Origin: Brugia malayi
Taxonomy: Eukaryota; Nematoda; Chromadorea; Rhabditida; Onchocercidae
Direction: 5' to 3'
DNA length: 64,000 nt
NCBI RefSeq assembly: GCF_000002995.4
Contig: NW_025062479.1
Span: forward strand, 16,488,721 to 16,552,720
Shown here: positions 13,091 to 24,693 of the stretch, in pieces
Layout: each line of letters begins with the position of its first letter
How positions within the stretch are numbered: the first letter of the stretch is position 1
Position numbers and translations under genes: made by a program
Notes under the pieces: generated by a model
What the model was told of the DNA's origin: nothing
Database searches by the model: none
The model's input: the letters and a program-made list of their open reading frames with translations, nothing else

Positions 13091-15062
13091 ATACGTTTGA
13101 TTAGAAAACTTTTTCGATTTCTTGACAAAACTGAACAAAGAATAAAATCAGAAAATTGTTAAAAATGATGAAAAGAGAAAAAAAGGACTAAAAATGTACG
13201 AATGAATGTTTACCTGAAAAGCAAGCTGTAGACGATGCAAAAAGGTAACATTCCACTTGTCATCACTAATCAATTGTTGCAAGTTTTTCCCTTCAATAAA
13301 TTCTGTTACAACCTAAAATTCTATTTTAATCAAAAAAAGATGAATTGTATGCATCACTGTTCATTTAAATATTCTGTCACTGTTATTTCTTGGGAATATG
13401 TATTCGGAATAGCGATATATTCACCAGTAGTGATAAATTCTGTGATAATATTATATTACAATGAAGCAAATGCTAGATGACGTTAATGCAACAGGAAAAT
13501 ACCTGTAAACAAATGTCGGATGACGTGAACGCAACCGCCTGAACAACGTATGGTGATGGCGGTAATCGGAAGGCGTTCAGTTCTGAGCAAAACGAATAAA
13601 AATCAGAAGATGACGAATGTCGACAGTGATGTAATTGCTTAATCGCTACATCACGGTTGTTGTACACATATCGAAATACAGCCCCAAAGCCGCCCTCACC
13701 TGAAATTAGCCTAAAACTGAACGATACTTCAAAATTTATTAATAAGTATGAACATCAATTTTATATTAATCTTCTTCGATGATAAAATTGCAATGTTTAG
13801 CACGGAGACAAACTTAATTACTGAAGTTTTAAAAAAAACCAAGAGAACAATATTCATTATTATTTTGCTTATTTATATTTATGTTAAGTTAATCAAAATG
13901 CTGCAAATTAAGATTAGAATAAATTAACCAATTTAACGACTGGTCATATCCAAATAAAAAAGTCATATATCCCTTGAATCATTTGTCGTATCACCAAAAG
14001 ATACACATATCGTTGCATCTATTGGAACAAACAATCATTATAACCTAGTAAAATTTTGGAGAAAATTAGATATAATAAACCAATTCGATAATTGTTTTTG
14101 TCGTTAGTTGAAGCTGTCGTTTCATTTGTAACAATTACCTTCGTTTTATTTTTCCTGTCAATTACCGTAAATTTAATAATTTTTTTTTTGCTTTGAAAAT
14201 TTTTATAATTTAGTTGCTTATTCATTATTCAGATTCATTAATAATCTTATTGCAAATGATATAACTGTCATAAGTAAGATGATATTTGTGTATATCGCAA
14301 ATCATATTTGTAAATTATTGCACAGAGAACGAACAGTAATTAGGCCAACTCCAAGAGGATACTGTAAATAACAAGACATTAAAATTTTTCTCTCAAATAC
14401 AATTTTAGTCATAACTAACTAACTGATAAAGTTGTTTTCTTTCCGAAAATACTCGCATCAAACGTAATGGACTTAAAATTAAGGCACCACATCGAACACT
14501 TAGCTTTATCTTCGATGATTGCTCCTTTAAAAAGAAGGAATAAAAGAGAAAAATCAAAAATTATTTGTATATTTTTCACTTATGATGTATCTTTTACAAA
14601 TTTTGCAAATAAATTTCAATTTAAATACCTAATGCATAAAAAATAGGAATTAACTTATTGAAACGACATAAAAATATTTTTTTTATCACATAGTATTCGA
14701 TAATTAACTTTTTCCTTTCTTTTTCTTGCTAAAGACAACGTGAAATTTGAAGTGAATGTAACAAGAATAATCAAATTTATCAGTAAGTCGTGTTGATTAA
14801 TAATTCACTTAAGTATACTCCTTAGTTAAAATGTGAATGATTGAAATATCTCAAAATAAAATAATTCAAAACGATGAAATTTTCGACCATAGTAGATAAA
14901 AAAAAAAATTAAAAAAAAATCAATCTAATAGTTAAATATTTTCAAATTATAGAGAAAGAAAAAAGGACATCCATAAAGTAATTTGTATATAAAGGAATTA
15001 CCAGAAGTGTATTGTCTACCGTATATACCGTTGTTTTTTCTATATGCTTTGCGGGATAACAT
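11700..15062 (-). CDS. mos: Mos-family serine/threonine protein kinase
   Basis: Mos is the germline MAPK-kinase kinase that switches on MEK/ERK during oocyte meiotic maturation. Eight exons are read on the minus strand at 15062-15002, 14524-14453, 14361-14331, 13710-13503 (an alternative acceptor gives 13716), 13312-13214, 12844-12623, 12141-11976 and 11863-11700. Phases agree and give about 340 residues; vertebrate Mos has about 346. The kinase domain fills most of the protein. It has a glycine loop GEGGFGAV at 59-66, VAIK with Lys79, ELNAFRL as helix C, HLDIKPAN with Asp174, Lys176 and Asn179, DFGC at 193-196, APELL at 226-230 and DIYSF at 240-244, then a C-terminal RRPRA. HLD instead of HRD, DFGC and the SFCSELN stretch are Mos-like, and all catalytic residues are present. 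The start ATG is one base after an AG, so a trans-splice site is possible. The first three exons (short N-terminus) are the least certain; the rest is firm. Confidence 0.87.
13057..13089. repeat. 33-base poly-T run in Mos intron
   Basis: An uninterrupted T run inside the intron between the fifth and sixth coding exons of the Mos-like gene. It reads as poly-A on the transcribed strand. Its length could be an assembly or sequencing estimate. Confidence 0.9.
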
Positions 15063-18000
15063 GCTGTTATTCTAGTTGGCGATTCTAAATCTTAATTTAA
15101 TTACAATACTTAGTGAAATTAAAAGTTTGAAAATTTTCGACTTTGATAAGTTAACATAATTAAAGATTTGATTATGAGAGCATTTTAACGCGATGCAAAC
15201 TTGCTTTCACGAAAGAATGTGACAGTTTATTTCGCTTCACTTACCGCTATCATTTCGTAATTTTATCAAGTGATTGAAGTGTGAACGACACAGCGTTTCA
15301 CTCCACGTCTTTATTCGCGTTTTTCGCATTTCTCGCTGCAATTTTTTGTTTCATTGCAATAACGAAGTGTTCGCCTTCTTTTGCATACAAAATTTGCATA
15401 GATGGTTGAAATTATCAACCATAACGACAAAAAATGATAACATCATCCATGTTCACTAATTAAACTATTAAATCAGCTCTCTGACAAATATATTTAATAT
15501 CAAATTACAAATAACATTTTACATGTGCAATTTATCATCTGATATAGGAATGTCATCACTGGACCTCGATAACATTCCGTAATGTCTTTGATAATGGAAT
15601 TCATCTAAACGATGAGTTATCCCCAAATTAGTCAAAGAGAGTCTTTCAAAATACTAATTAAAGCCTACTGGAAAATGCTCTACATCACCATTCGGCTTTT
15701 CGATAACATTCTGGAAAGACCCTAATATGATGAATGTTGCCTACTTGACCAACTGCTATCAAATATCCTTAAGTACGAAGAATCATATATTTACTATATT
15801 TCATTCATTTTCACGAAATTCCGTCTAAGCTTTTATGCACGTTAAAATATTAAAATCACGTGAAAACAATTCTAAGAAGTCAAGAAAATGTAATTGTCAT
15901 AATACGGCAAACTTCATCATTTTGATATCGTAGTCAGTGTAAAAATTTTATTTACTAGTAGTAATCAAATACTAAAATGATACTCGAAATGAATAAATTT
16001 AATTAAAAATTTTCAAATATATAACAAAAATTTCAAGATACATTCATTATAATTATGATTAAATATACGTAAAATTAGTTAAACACACGCAAAATTGAAA
16101 TGTCGAAACATAAAATGAATGATATCATTTAAAAAAAAAAACGAATATTTAATAGCATTCTTTAGTGTGATAGAAGTATATAGTAATAGTAGTGATATTA
16201 TATATATTTAAGTTTTTTTAAAGGAATTAATTTTCAACAAGATAAATAAAACGGTTCATAAATTAGAAGAAAAAACATTGAAAAAGGAAAATTCATTTAA
16301 CATTTTATTTATTTTTTATTTTCAATTATTTTTGTGCATTCATATGTTATAACAATATGTGAATTAATATTTGTATCACGGAGAAAACTATAAATCAAAA
16401 TTAATAATAAAATTAAAAATTGGAATTAGCAAAATCATGTTTTACAATTGTTTAACGGTTTTTATTGCTGTTACAACACTTTTGCAAGTAAAGAATATCA
16501 GTGAAAAGAAATTAAATCAAATAAATTAAGTCAAATAAGATGAAACAATCAAAGGAATTAAGGTAAATTAACATGGCTGGAGTGTTCCAAGTAAGATAAA
16601 TCAAAGTCATCGAACACATCAAAATAAATCTTAATAAGTATTAATAAATCACACACAGATAAGATCAATTAAGTAGATTAGAGTAAACCAGAACAATAGG
16701 ATAATGATCTAGTAGAATGAATTAAAAGTAAAAAGCTTTAGATTTTTTTTTTTTTTGCTAATAAATTTGTTTGTTTGTTCTCGTGCTTATTTGTCTGCCC
16801 ATCCGTTTGTTTTTTTAAGTTTTGTTTATGAAGGCACTTAAAAGAGCAAAATGGAATAAGCATTTCATTTTTCCTAATCGTACCACATTATTCTTTTGTT
16901 TATAAAACTTATTATTTGATCAATTCATTTTATTGCGCAATTGAAAAGGCAAAAACTGGGTTACCAGATAAACAATATACTATAAAAGTAAAAAGCAGTG
17001 TAAGGGAAATATCTTATAAAATATATTTATTGAAGAAACTGTGCATTTATGAAAACAATATAACTACAAAAGAATAATATATAATGAATATAAGGAGGTA
17101 AATAAATAAATAAATACATAAACAAATAAATAAACAGGTGTAAGCGAAGAAATAAATACATGTATAACCAAACACGCAAATGAACGAACAAACAAACAAA
17201 CAATAAACAAGCAAACAAAAAATATATAGATATGAACAAATAAATAACTTTCTACCCAGCACAATGAGTTCCTGTTGTGACTTTTTTTCCTCTAAGAATT
17301 CGGAAAAGTAATATGATGAATGTTCTCTTTTTATCATTGAATCATTTTTTTGGGGGTTCAATAGAAAAACAATTTCTGTTTTCCATTGTATGTAAGCAAC
17401 TTTCAACTATGTAACAAAAATCAAAAATGATTTTTTAATTTATTGCAATATTTCCAATTACAATTGCAGATAACAGTATCGTCCGAAGAAGTTAAATTAA
17501 TTTCTTTTTTTTTTTCAGCTTTTGTTTCAATTTTTTGTAACACACATGCATACTATTTTCATATATGTTTTCATTTACAGTTAACAATTAGTTATGTTTA
17601 TCTTTTATTATTTCTAATAAATAAAGTTAAATGAAGACATCTGCAAATTTCATGACTCGATATTGATTAAAACATCTTAAAATTTCAGCACACTCTGCTT
17701 AATAGGTTTATCATTTTCTTACTCTTAGATATGAAGTTATTCACGTCCAATCATATCACATTCATTGCGCAAATTGTATTCCGTTACTTTACTCTTTTTT
17801 TTTTTTTTTTTTTTTGTTCTATTACACTAGGCATATTATCAAAACTTTACTACAATATTTATCATTAATTTTTATTTTGTTTATGCTATATTTTATACTT
17901 ATTACCATTATCAAACTTGTTTATGTAGATAGTATAATACTGTTAATAGGATTAACACAATGCAACGTAATATATTACACTACACTAGTATTAAATTATA

Positions 18001-18654
18001 TTACATTTACAATTATTACATTATACTATTATTAAATATTATATTATATTATATTTCTATTATAATATCATAATATAGTATGTTATATAAAATATTTTAT
18101 ATTATATCGCATGTTATACTAATTATATTACACGAAACTAATCTCTCTGTTAATTTAAATTAAAAAATAAATTATCATAAAACAGTTAAACCAAGAAATG
18201 GATATATTTGCATCCGTATTTACAAAACATGCACATACGGTTCAAACAACCGACTAAGAAGAGGACGTAAATATTAGAAATCAATCTGCTTCCACTTACT
18301 CTCTTCCTCACCTTTCCTCCTATTCTCATTCCACTCATTTTCATCACCTCACTCTTCCTTCTATTTTTTATTACTCCACCACTTTCTTCATTAAACATGC
18401 AAACAAGCAGTATTATTTGTTTGTTCATAAGGGGATATTATCGCTTCAGTTAAAAAGTAGAAAGGACGTTGATGGAAATGAAGCAGAGATGCAGTCAGAC
18501 AGTCCGTTTCAAATTGTTTCCATGTACTTTCTCATTTCGAAATTTCACATTCTCTTCTCCTTTTCATCTCTTTGGCAAAGCTTTTATAATAATGATTATT
18601 ATAATTATCATTCTTATTAATTATTACTAAGTGCAAAAAATTATTTTATGAAAT
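15063..18654. other. Gene-free AT-rich region with microsatellites
   Basis: No gene recognised. It includes an AAAT/AAAC tetranucleotide-rich tract at about 17099-17222; this makes three overlapping minus-strand frames rich in Phe, Cys, Leu and Tyr, which are artefacts of the repeat. It also includes a TATTA-rich low-complexity block at about 17930-18130. A minus-strand frame at 18186-18428 (80 codons, basic, with MCMFCKYGCKY) has no splice partner or homologue I recognise. Confidence 0.6.
17099..17222. repeat. AAAT/AAAC tetranucleotide repeat
   Basis: Imperfect array of aaat, aaac and related four-base units, partly interrupted in the middle. It explains the tyrosine- and phenylalanine-rich minus-strand frames at 17027-17406. 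Confidence 0.8.
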
Positions 18655-18969
18655 AACCATTTCACATCAATAGCCATTGGGCATTAATGGTTTATAAGTA
18701 TAGTTGATTACTTATGATTAAATAACTTTTTTATATACTTCTTTTTCTATCAACGTTATAAGTGAATGGAAATGACTGTTATAGAAATAGCATTGTTGTA
18801 TTGTTTGCATTCGTTTAATTGTTGATTCATAATTTAATCCATTTTTACTATTAATTAAATATGCTACTTTTTATCATCCGGCTGTCAGAATAGGATGATA
18901 AGCAGAAAACTGTTGCATATAACAAGCAATATTTGTTCTTACCGTTATCATAATAATAAAAATTATTAT
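18655..18969. repeat. 315-bp exact direct repeat, copy 1
   Basis: These 315 bases recur without a mismatch at 30935-31249 in the same orientation, 12,280 bp away. The left edge is sharp and the right edge runs into an ATTATT-type microsatellite. I see no open frame, terminal inverted repeat or target-site duplication. Possible origins are a recent segmental or ectopic copy, one unit of a dispersed repeat family, or an assembly duplication. Confidence 0.95.
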
Positions 18970-21887
18970 TTTAATTACCATATTATTAATTACTATTACT
19001 ATTATTACCATCATCATCATCATTATCATTAGTTGCTGTTATTAATACTAATATTGTTGTAAATATTACTGTTTTTATCACCTCCTTTACCTTTCTTACC
19101 ATTCGTCTTTTTCCTCGCATCAACAGTTATTTTATTAACGATCAAACGATAAAAGGGTTTAAATGAATTAAATAAACAAATAAAAGTTTAAGTTAAATTT
19201 TTTCCAAGTGATGCAAAATGTAAAACAATTAAATATGTTAATTAATTGAGAAAAAATAAAGTGGTTTAAAAAAGGAAAATGCAAAAAAAAATTTTCCTTT
19301 GCGATCACTTCTATCTGTCAATGAACAAAACGAGAAGGTAACATTAGAATTTGTCCAGTACAAATGAAAATAAGAAAGCGTTGCATATATTGCGAACTGT
19401 TGACTTTAACGCTTTTGAACAAATAATGGAAGCAACAAGTATCGCTTTTTCATCTCTAGCTGCTGCAAAAAATTATTTTTTTTAAAAAAAAGAAAAAACG
19501 AAACATGAAGGATTTTTTTTTGCTAAAACTCAAGCCGTAAAATCAATATTTAAGAGAGAGAGAGAGGGAATAAAAAGCATTTATAAGAATAAAAAGATTA
19601 ATATTTGCATCCTCTGAAATTAAAAATAATTTCAAATTTTGAATTTTTAAAAATTCTGATTTCAATTTTTGAAATTCAAATGGAGTTCTTCGTTCATTTT
19701 TATTTTTGTTTTTTTCTCACAACTAAATAAATAACACTCATTTTTCTAGTGACTACCAATTTCTAGGATTCGGTCATTTGATTGTGTGAATAAATAAATG
19801 TACTTTTTTTCATTTCATTTAACGATTAGATTCATTGAATGAAAAATAACATCAAAAGATTTTATTTGTAGCTTTAAAGTAAAAACTTATGGTTTGGTAG
19901 AAAAATGAAAAAAAAAAAAAAAAAAGAAAAAGAAAGAAAGGAAATTTTGGTATTTCTGTTAAAACAATTTGAAAAAAAGCTCCATAAAAGTTATTTTTTG
20001 ATTTCATAAATACAAACTTAATTTCACTAAAAATTGTCGGACATTATAAACATATAACATTGTGTTTTGGCATACATCAATCAGAAGTTAAGCATATATA
20101 GAATTTAAACATATATTTTCCATATATGAAACATACTTATATTATGAAGCTCAACTTAGTCCCTAACGTAGCTATTTTACGTCGTTCCGTGTTTTCCGAC
20201 AAAAATTTCATTCATCTTTGCTTTTATTATTTTTCGCAATCATACTGCATTAACACGATCGTTAACTATTGCTACCATTTTACAGTAAGAGACAATTATA
20301 TACTGGAAGAGCTGAGTGGTTCGACTAAATGTTTCAAATTTCTAATATTATCGAAACTTTTGTAATAGTACTCCTTTCCATTCTCATCCTTTGTCCTCGT
20401 CCTTTTTAGAAGGATGTTATTCTACCTATAACTTTAAATTAATTTTTATGATCATAGAAGGCGAGAAACAAAATTAGTGGTCTTACCAACATTTTTTTTT
20501 ACCACTTTAGTTTTAAGTTATTGTTAAACATAACTGTAGTGAGTAGTAAATAATAATAATAACAATTTTATTATGATTATAATTATAAATAGTATTGTGA
20601 TTATATAGAATGAGTCGATGATAACACTGATAATATCGTTAACAACACTTTTTAATAAAAATTGTTTTTAACAATTACATCAATTTTAGGAATGAAGTGA
20701 AGCAAATATGTATTATATATATATATAGCTATCAGTGTATAATTATCATGCATAATGTTGTTTTCTTTTCAATTCCTTTTTCATTAAAAGGTTGAATTGA
20801 GTAATAATAATAAATGATATGGTGGTGAACAGTAGGAAAAATTAAAAACAAAAAATGAAAATGAAATTTTACAAGTTAAATAATATTTTCGACTTGAATA
20901 ATTGAAGTTGAGAATAAAAGTGAATGTTGTGTGTTGATAGTAAATAGCAAAATATAATTTCTGAAAGGCTTTGGTGAAGTTAAAATGATACCGCCATAAA
21001 TTGATTGGATATGGTTAATTTCCTCTTTGCCCACAATTGATTTAAATTGATTAAATAGGATCAGTTAGTATTACAAGATTTCTTTTCACTTGGTAATATC
21101 GAATCCAGCATTTAATTTATCACATCACGTGTAGCATCATGTCGCATGAGATACAATTTGACGCTAAATAAATTCATAGCTATGCTTGCATACACATACA
21201 TACGTGCAAACTAGAAACTGAAAATCCACTTTGTTTGATTAAAATTATAATCTAATAAATGTGAATTGAAAAATTGTTACTAAAGTAGAATTATTTCAAA
21301 CTTTCTATATTTTCTTTATTTCATTCTACTGGAATAAAAAACAGTTATACAAAAAAAATCCTTTTTTTTCCTTTCAGTACTCACCATACACGTTGCTCCC
21401 TCGGTTATCATTTCTTCCTGATAAAACTGGCACCTATTTCGTCGTCGTTGCCGTCGTCATCATTTTATGCTGGCTCATCTATCAGTTTAAACAGTTCTCC
21501 ATGGCTTGTGTTTATTTTACTTTTATTTCCTTCTCTTTTTTCTTTTTTACTTCCTTTTTTCTATCTCTACATTTGTAAACATAAAAACTTTTACTTTTGC
21601 TATTTTCAACTTAAAATGATCGAATTTGTTTCATTAACTTTTGGTTAAGTTTATGCTTGGCGACAACCATTAACATTAGCATTGTCAGATATATCACAAC
21701 ACTACTAATGGTATCAGTTTTTTGTATTCAAATATATCTCCAATAAATCGTATCAAATAAATGAGATAATGCTCATTTCAAATTGAGACAGTTTCAATTG
21801 TTTTATCTTATCGCAATTTAGAGTAGCATAATATGCATGCATATCTATAATCTCCCATCACTTTAAAATTTATTCATCATTTATGAA

Positions 21888-22010
21888 TGGTATTACAATA
21901 ATATTGTGATGTAGTGATATTACGATATTATCAAAACATGGTATTACGATGTTGCGGGTTATCGTAATGTGATATAGTGATATCGTTATATTGCGATATC
22001 ATATTTTTTT
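21888..22010. repeat. Degenerate GTGATAT/ATATCGT repeat block
   Basis: Repeated short units such as gatgtagtgatattacgatat and gtgatatagtgatatcgt alternate in a pattern that is partly self-complementary. It resembles a decayed minisatellite. Confidence 0.6.
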
Positions 22011-22800
22011 TTTAATCATTGTTTGTAATATGTAATATGACATAAAGCATCGTAGTGCCCTTAGCTGTGCGAAGTGGACAAGAAATAAACTTATTTGGTG
22101 TTGTAATATATTAGGCATAAACCTATACTGCACTGTTTATCTACCCCTGTCAATGTGTATTTATGTTTATTTGTTTGTTTGTTTGCTTGTGTGCGTATAT
22201 ATATATATATTTGTACTGACTGATACCCTTGACGATGTTGTCATATTGCTGCAGTGGGTAGGAAAGGTAAATGAATGGCCTAGGAGGAGGAAAGAGTAGG
22301 AGGGAAAAAACGAGAAAGGATAATAGTTACCCTTGTTTCCCCTTTCTCCTGTCCCTTATCTCCTTCACTTTTGTCATCCTTGTCGAGGCAAGACAAAAAG
22401 TGAGTACAAGAAGAGGATGACATCATTGCCTGCATTATAATTAGCATTTCTTTTCCATCTTTCTATTTCAACCTTCGTACTCTTTTCCTCAAGAAAAAAT
22501 AAATAAAACTAGATAATTCTATATTTTCCACACGCACTTTCTTTCTTTTCCTCTCCTCTTACACTTATCTCTTGTTCCTCGTTCTCTTTGCCCTCTTAGA
22601 ACAAGCAGAGTTTACCTTTCTACCTCACGATTAACTTTCTCATATCAATCAAAAAGGTTACAAGCTATCGAAGGGATAGAAAATACGCATAACTGCATAG
22701 ATTAACAATAAGTAATAGAAGACAGACACATACACACACACATACATGCAAACAAATAGACATACATACACACACATACACATAATATACTATATACACA

Positions 22801-23005
22801 TTGGTCATCGGTCATTTAACGACAGCAACAGTAATAACAACAGGAGCAAATATTTCACTCAGATTGGTCATCGGTCATCCAAATAGCAATAGCAACAACA
22901 ACAACAGCAACAACAGAAGCAGAAGCAACATGAATAGTAGTAAATATTCCTTCTACTTAAATTGGTTGGTCATTTGAGTCATCCAAATAGCAACAACAAC
23001 AGCTA
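22801..23005. repeat. Tandem TTGGTCAT…CAACAACA repeat, three units
   Basis: Three degenerate units begin at 22801, 22864 and 22962. Each starts with ttggtcatcggtcat or a close variant and ends in a CAA/CAG-rich tail. Read on the plus strand, the first two units are open in one frame (LVIGH followed by Asn/Ser-rich residues). This could be a decayed coding repeat or simple expansion. Confidence 0.65.
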
Positions 23006-24661
23006 TAATATTCTCATTCCATCTGTACTTCAACGAATAAAAGCATTTGTTTTTTTACTTTTTATTTATTTTTTGCTCACTTTTTCACTTCTCGTTTTTT
23101 CTTATTTTATTTTTGATTTTCTTTTTTTTTTATTGACAAACACTATACATTAAAAGTGTAACATTCCTTCTCTTTTTGCTAAGATTTTTTTTATTAAAAT
23201 TATATTTTGCAACCTTATCATTTAGTTCACTGATAAGGCTGATAGGATAATATTTTTTAACATCAACGACATCTTTCACTTCTTCCTCTTCTTTTCCTTC
23301 CTTTTTTGTTCTTTTTTCATCGCTCTCGACAGAACAAATGAAGCTAACTAATAATATGACGAAAAGTAATTATATGTATCGTATTCGTATTGTTATTGTA
23401 TCGTGTCGTGTTCAAAGAAAGATTAAAAAAAAAAAAAAAGGAAGAAATAAATTTAAGGGGTTGAAAAATACGATGTCATGATGATGTAACTGCAATAAAA
23501 GTAAAAATAAGAAAATTTTAAGCAGTTGCTTTTATTAAATCCTTTCTTACTTTTTTTTTTTAAATTTTGTTTCAGAATCTTTTTCTGTTTAAATTGTTAA
23601 AAATAATACAAATGCTTTCATTCCATTATCCTTTTGTTGCTGCTTTTTCTTTTGTTTGCATTCCTTTGCAAGTCTCAAGAAACAACTAGAAAATCTCTCT
23701 ATCATATAGGAATTATAAATAGCCTGAAAAGGGGAAGAACAAGAAAATTGCCCAAAGCTGCTATTTTTTTTTGAAAATTGACAAATCTAATATTTATTAT
23801 AAATTTAATAGCACTGTTAATGTTGTTGATAACCGGAAGAATATATAATGATGCAAAAAGCGATCTCAAATGTAAATTAAAAATCCGAATTGAATTGAAA
23901 AAATAAAATGTATATTGCAATAAGAAAAGGTGAATTATAATTAAATAGTATAGAAATATCGGAATAATATGAATGTATATTAATAAAAGAAATTACGGGA
24001 ATGTTTTCTTATTTTAAATGAGAACATAAAATTTAATATTCAATAAATTAATTCATCCTTTGATCGTTTTACTGAATGTCTTCTGCAATCCAACAATGGA
24101 ATTTTTCTTGCTTTTTCTTATTATTTATTATTGAATACAAGTATTTTTTCAGAGTTTCCTTTTTCTTTTCGCTATTATTTGGAAATGTTTGATGCTTATA
24201 ATTGTTTAAGTCATTAACATACACATTCCAATATCTTAAAGGCAAAAAGTTATTCATATAATCGTGTATAATACAAATTTTACAATGTAAATATTTTATT
24301 ATAACGAAAATTAGGCAGGTTTTATAATTTAAATACTTCAATATTACAAATTAGCTTTCGTGTACGGGAAAAATACTGGCTTGAATATTGAACTGTAAGG
24401 TTATTTAATCAGTGGAAGAGAGATTATCATGGAAAGATACAATTTGAATCAAAAAGAAGAGAGAGAGAAGAACGGAGAGAGGAAAAAAAGAGAGGAAAAC
24501 TTTTCCAATGCTTTTCATATGTTTTTCTTGTCATAAAAATGTTATAATAATTTCTGAAAAGCACCCATTCATCAAATTGATTTTCCCCTATAGAAAGAAA
24601 GTACGAAATAATTGGAGCTTTCTGAATTGATGCATGCATATGTTATAAGTTTTAAGAAAGG

Positions 24662-24667
<6 letters not shown>

Positions 24668-24692
<25 letters not shown>

Positions 24693-24693
24693 A
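24668..24693. repeat. GA dinucleotide run
   Basis: Uninterrupted AG/GA dinucleotides in a purine-rich segment. A reverse-orientation (CT) counterpart of similar length lies at 55623-55650. Confidence 0.9.

Noticed and set aside
12934..13128. 64-codon minus-strand frame in the Mos region
   Set aside because: It runs through the 33-base poly-T intron tract (poly-Lys) and is not phase-compatible with the kinase exons.
17027..17406. Three overlapping Phe/Cys/Leu-rich minus-strand frames resembling membrane proteins
   Set aside because: They are translations of an AAAT/AAAC tetranucleotide repeat.
21384..21420. Residues RRNRCQF on the minus strand, reminiscent of the second zinc finger of nuclear receptors
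   Set aside because: The following residues lack the expected cysteines and the frame has a stop just upstream; the resemblance is limited to a few residues.
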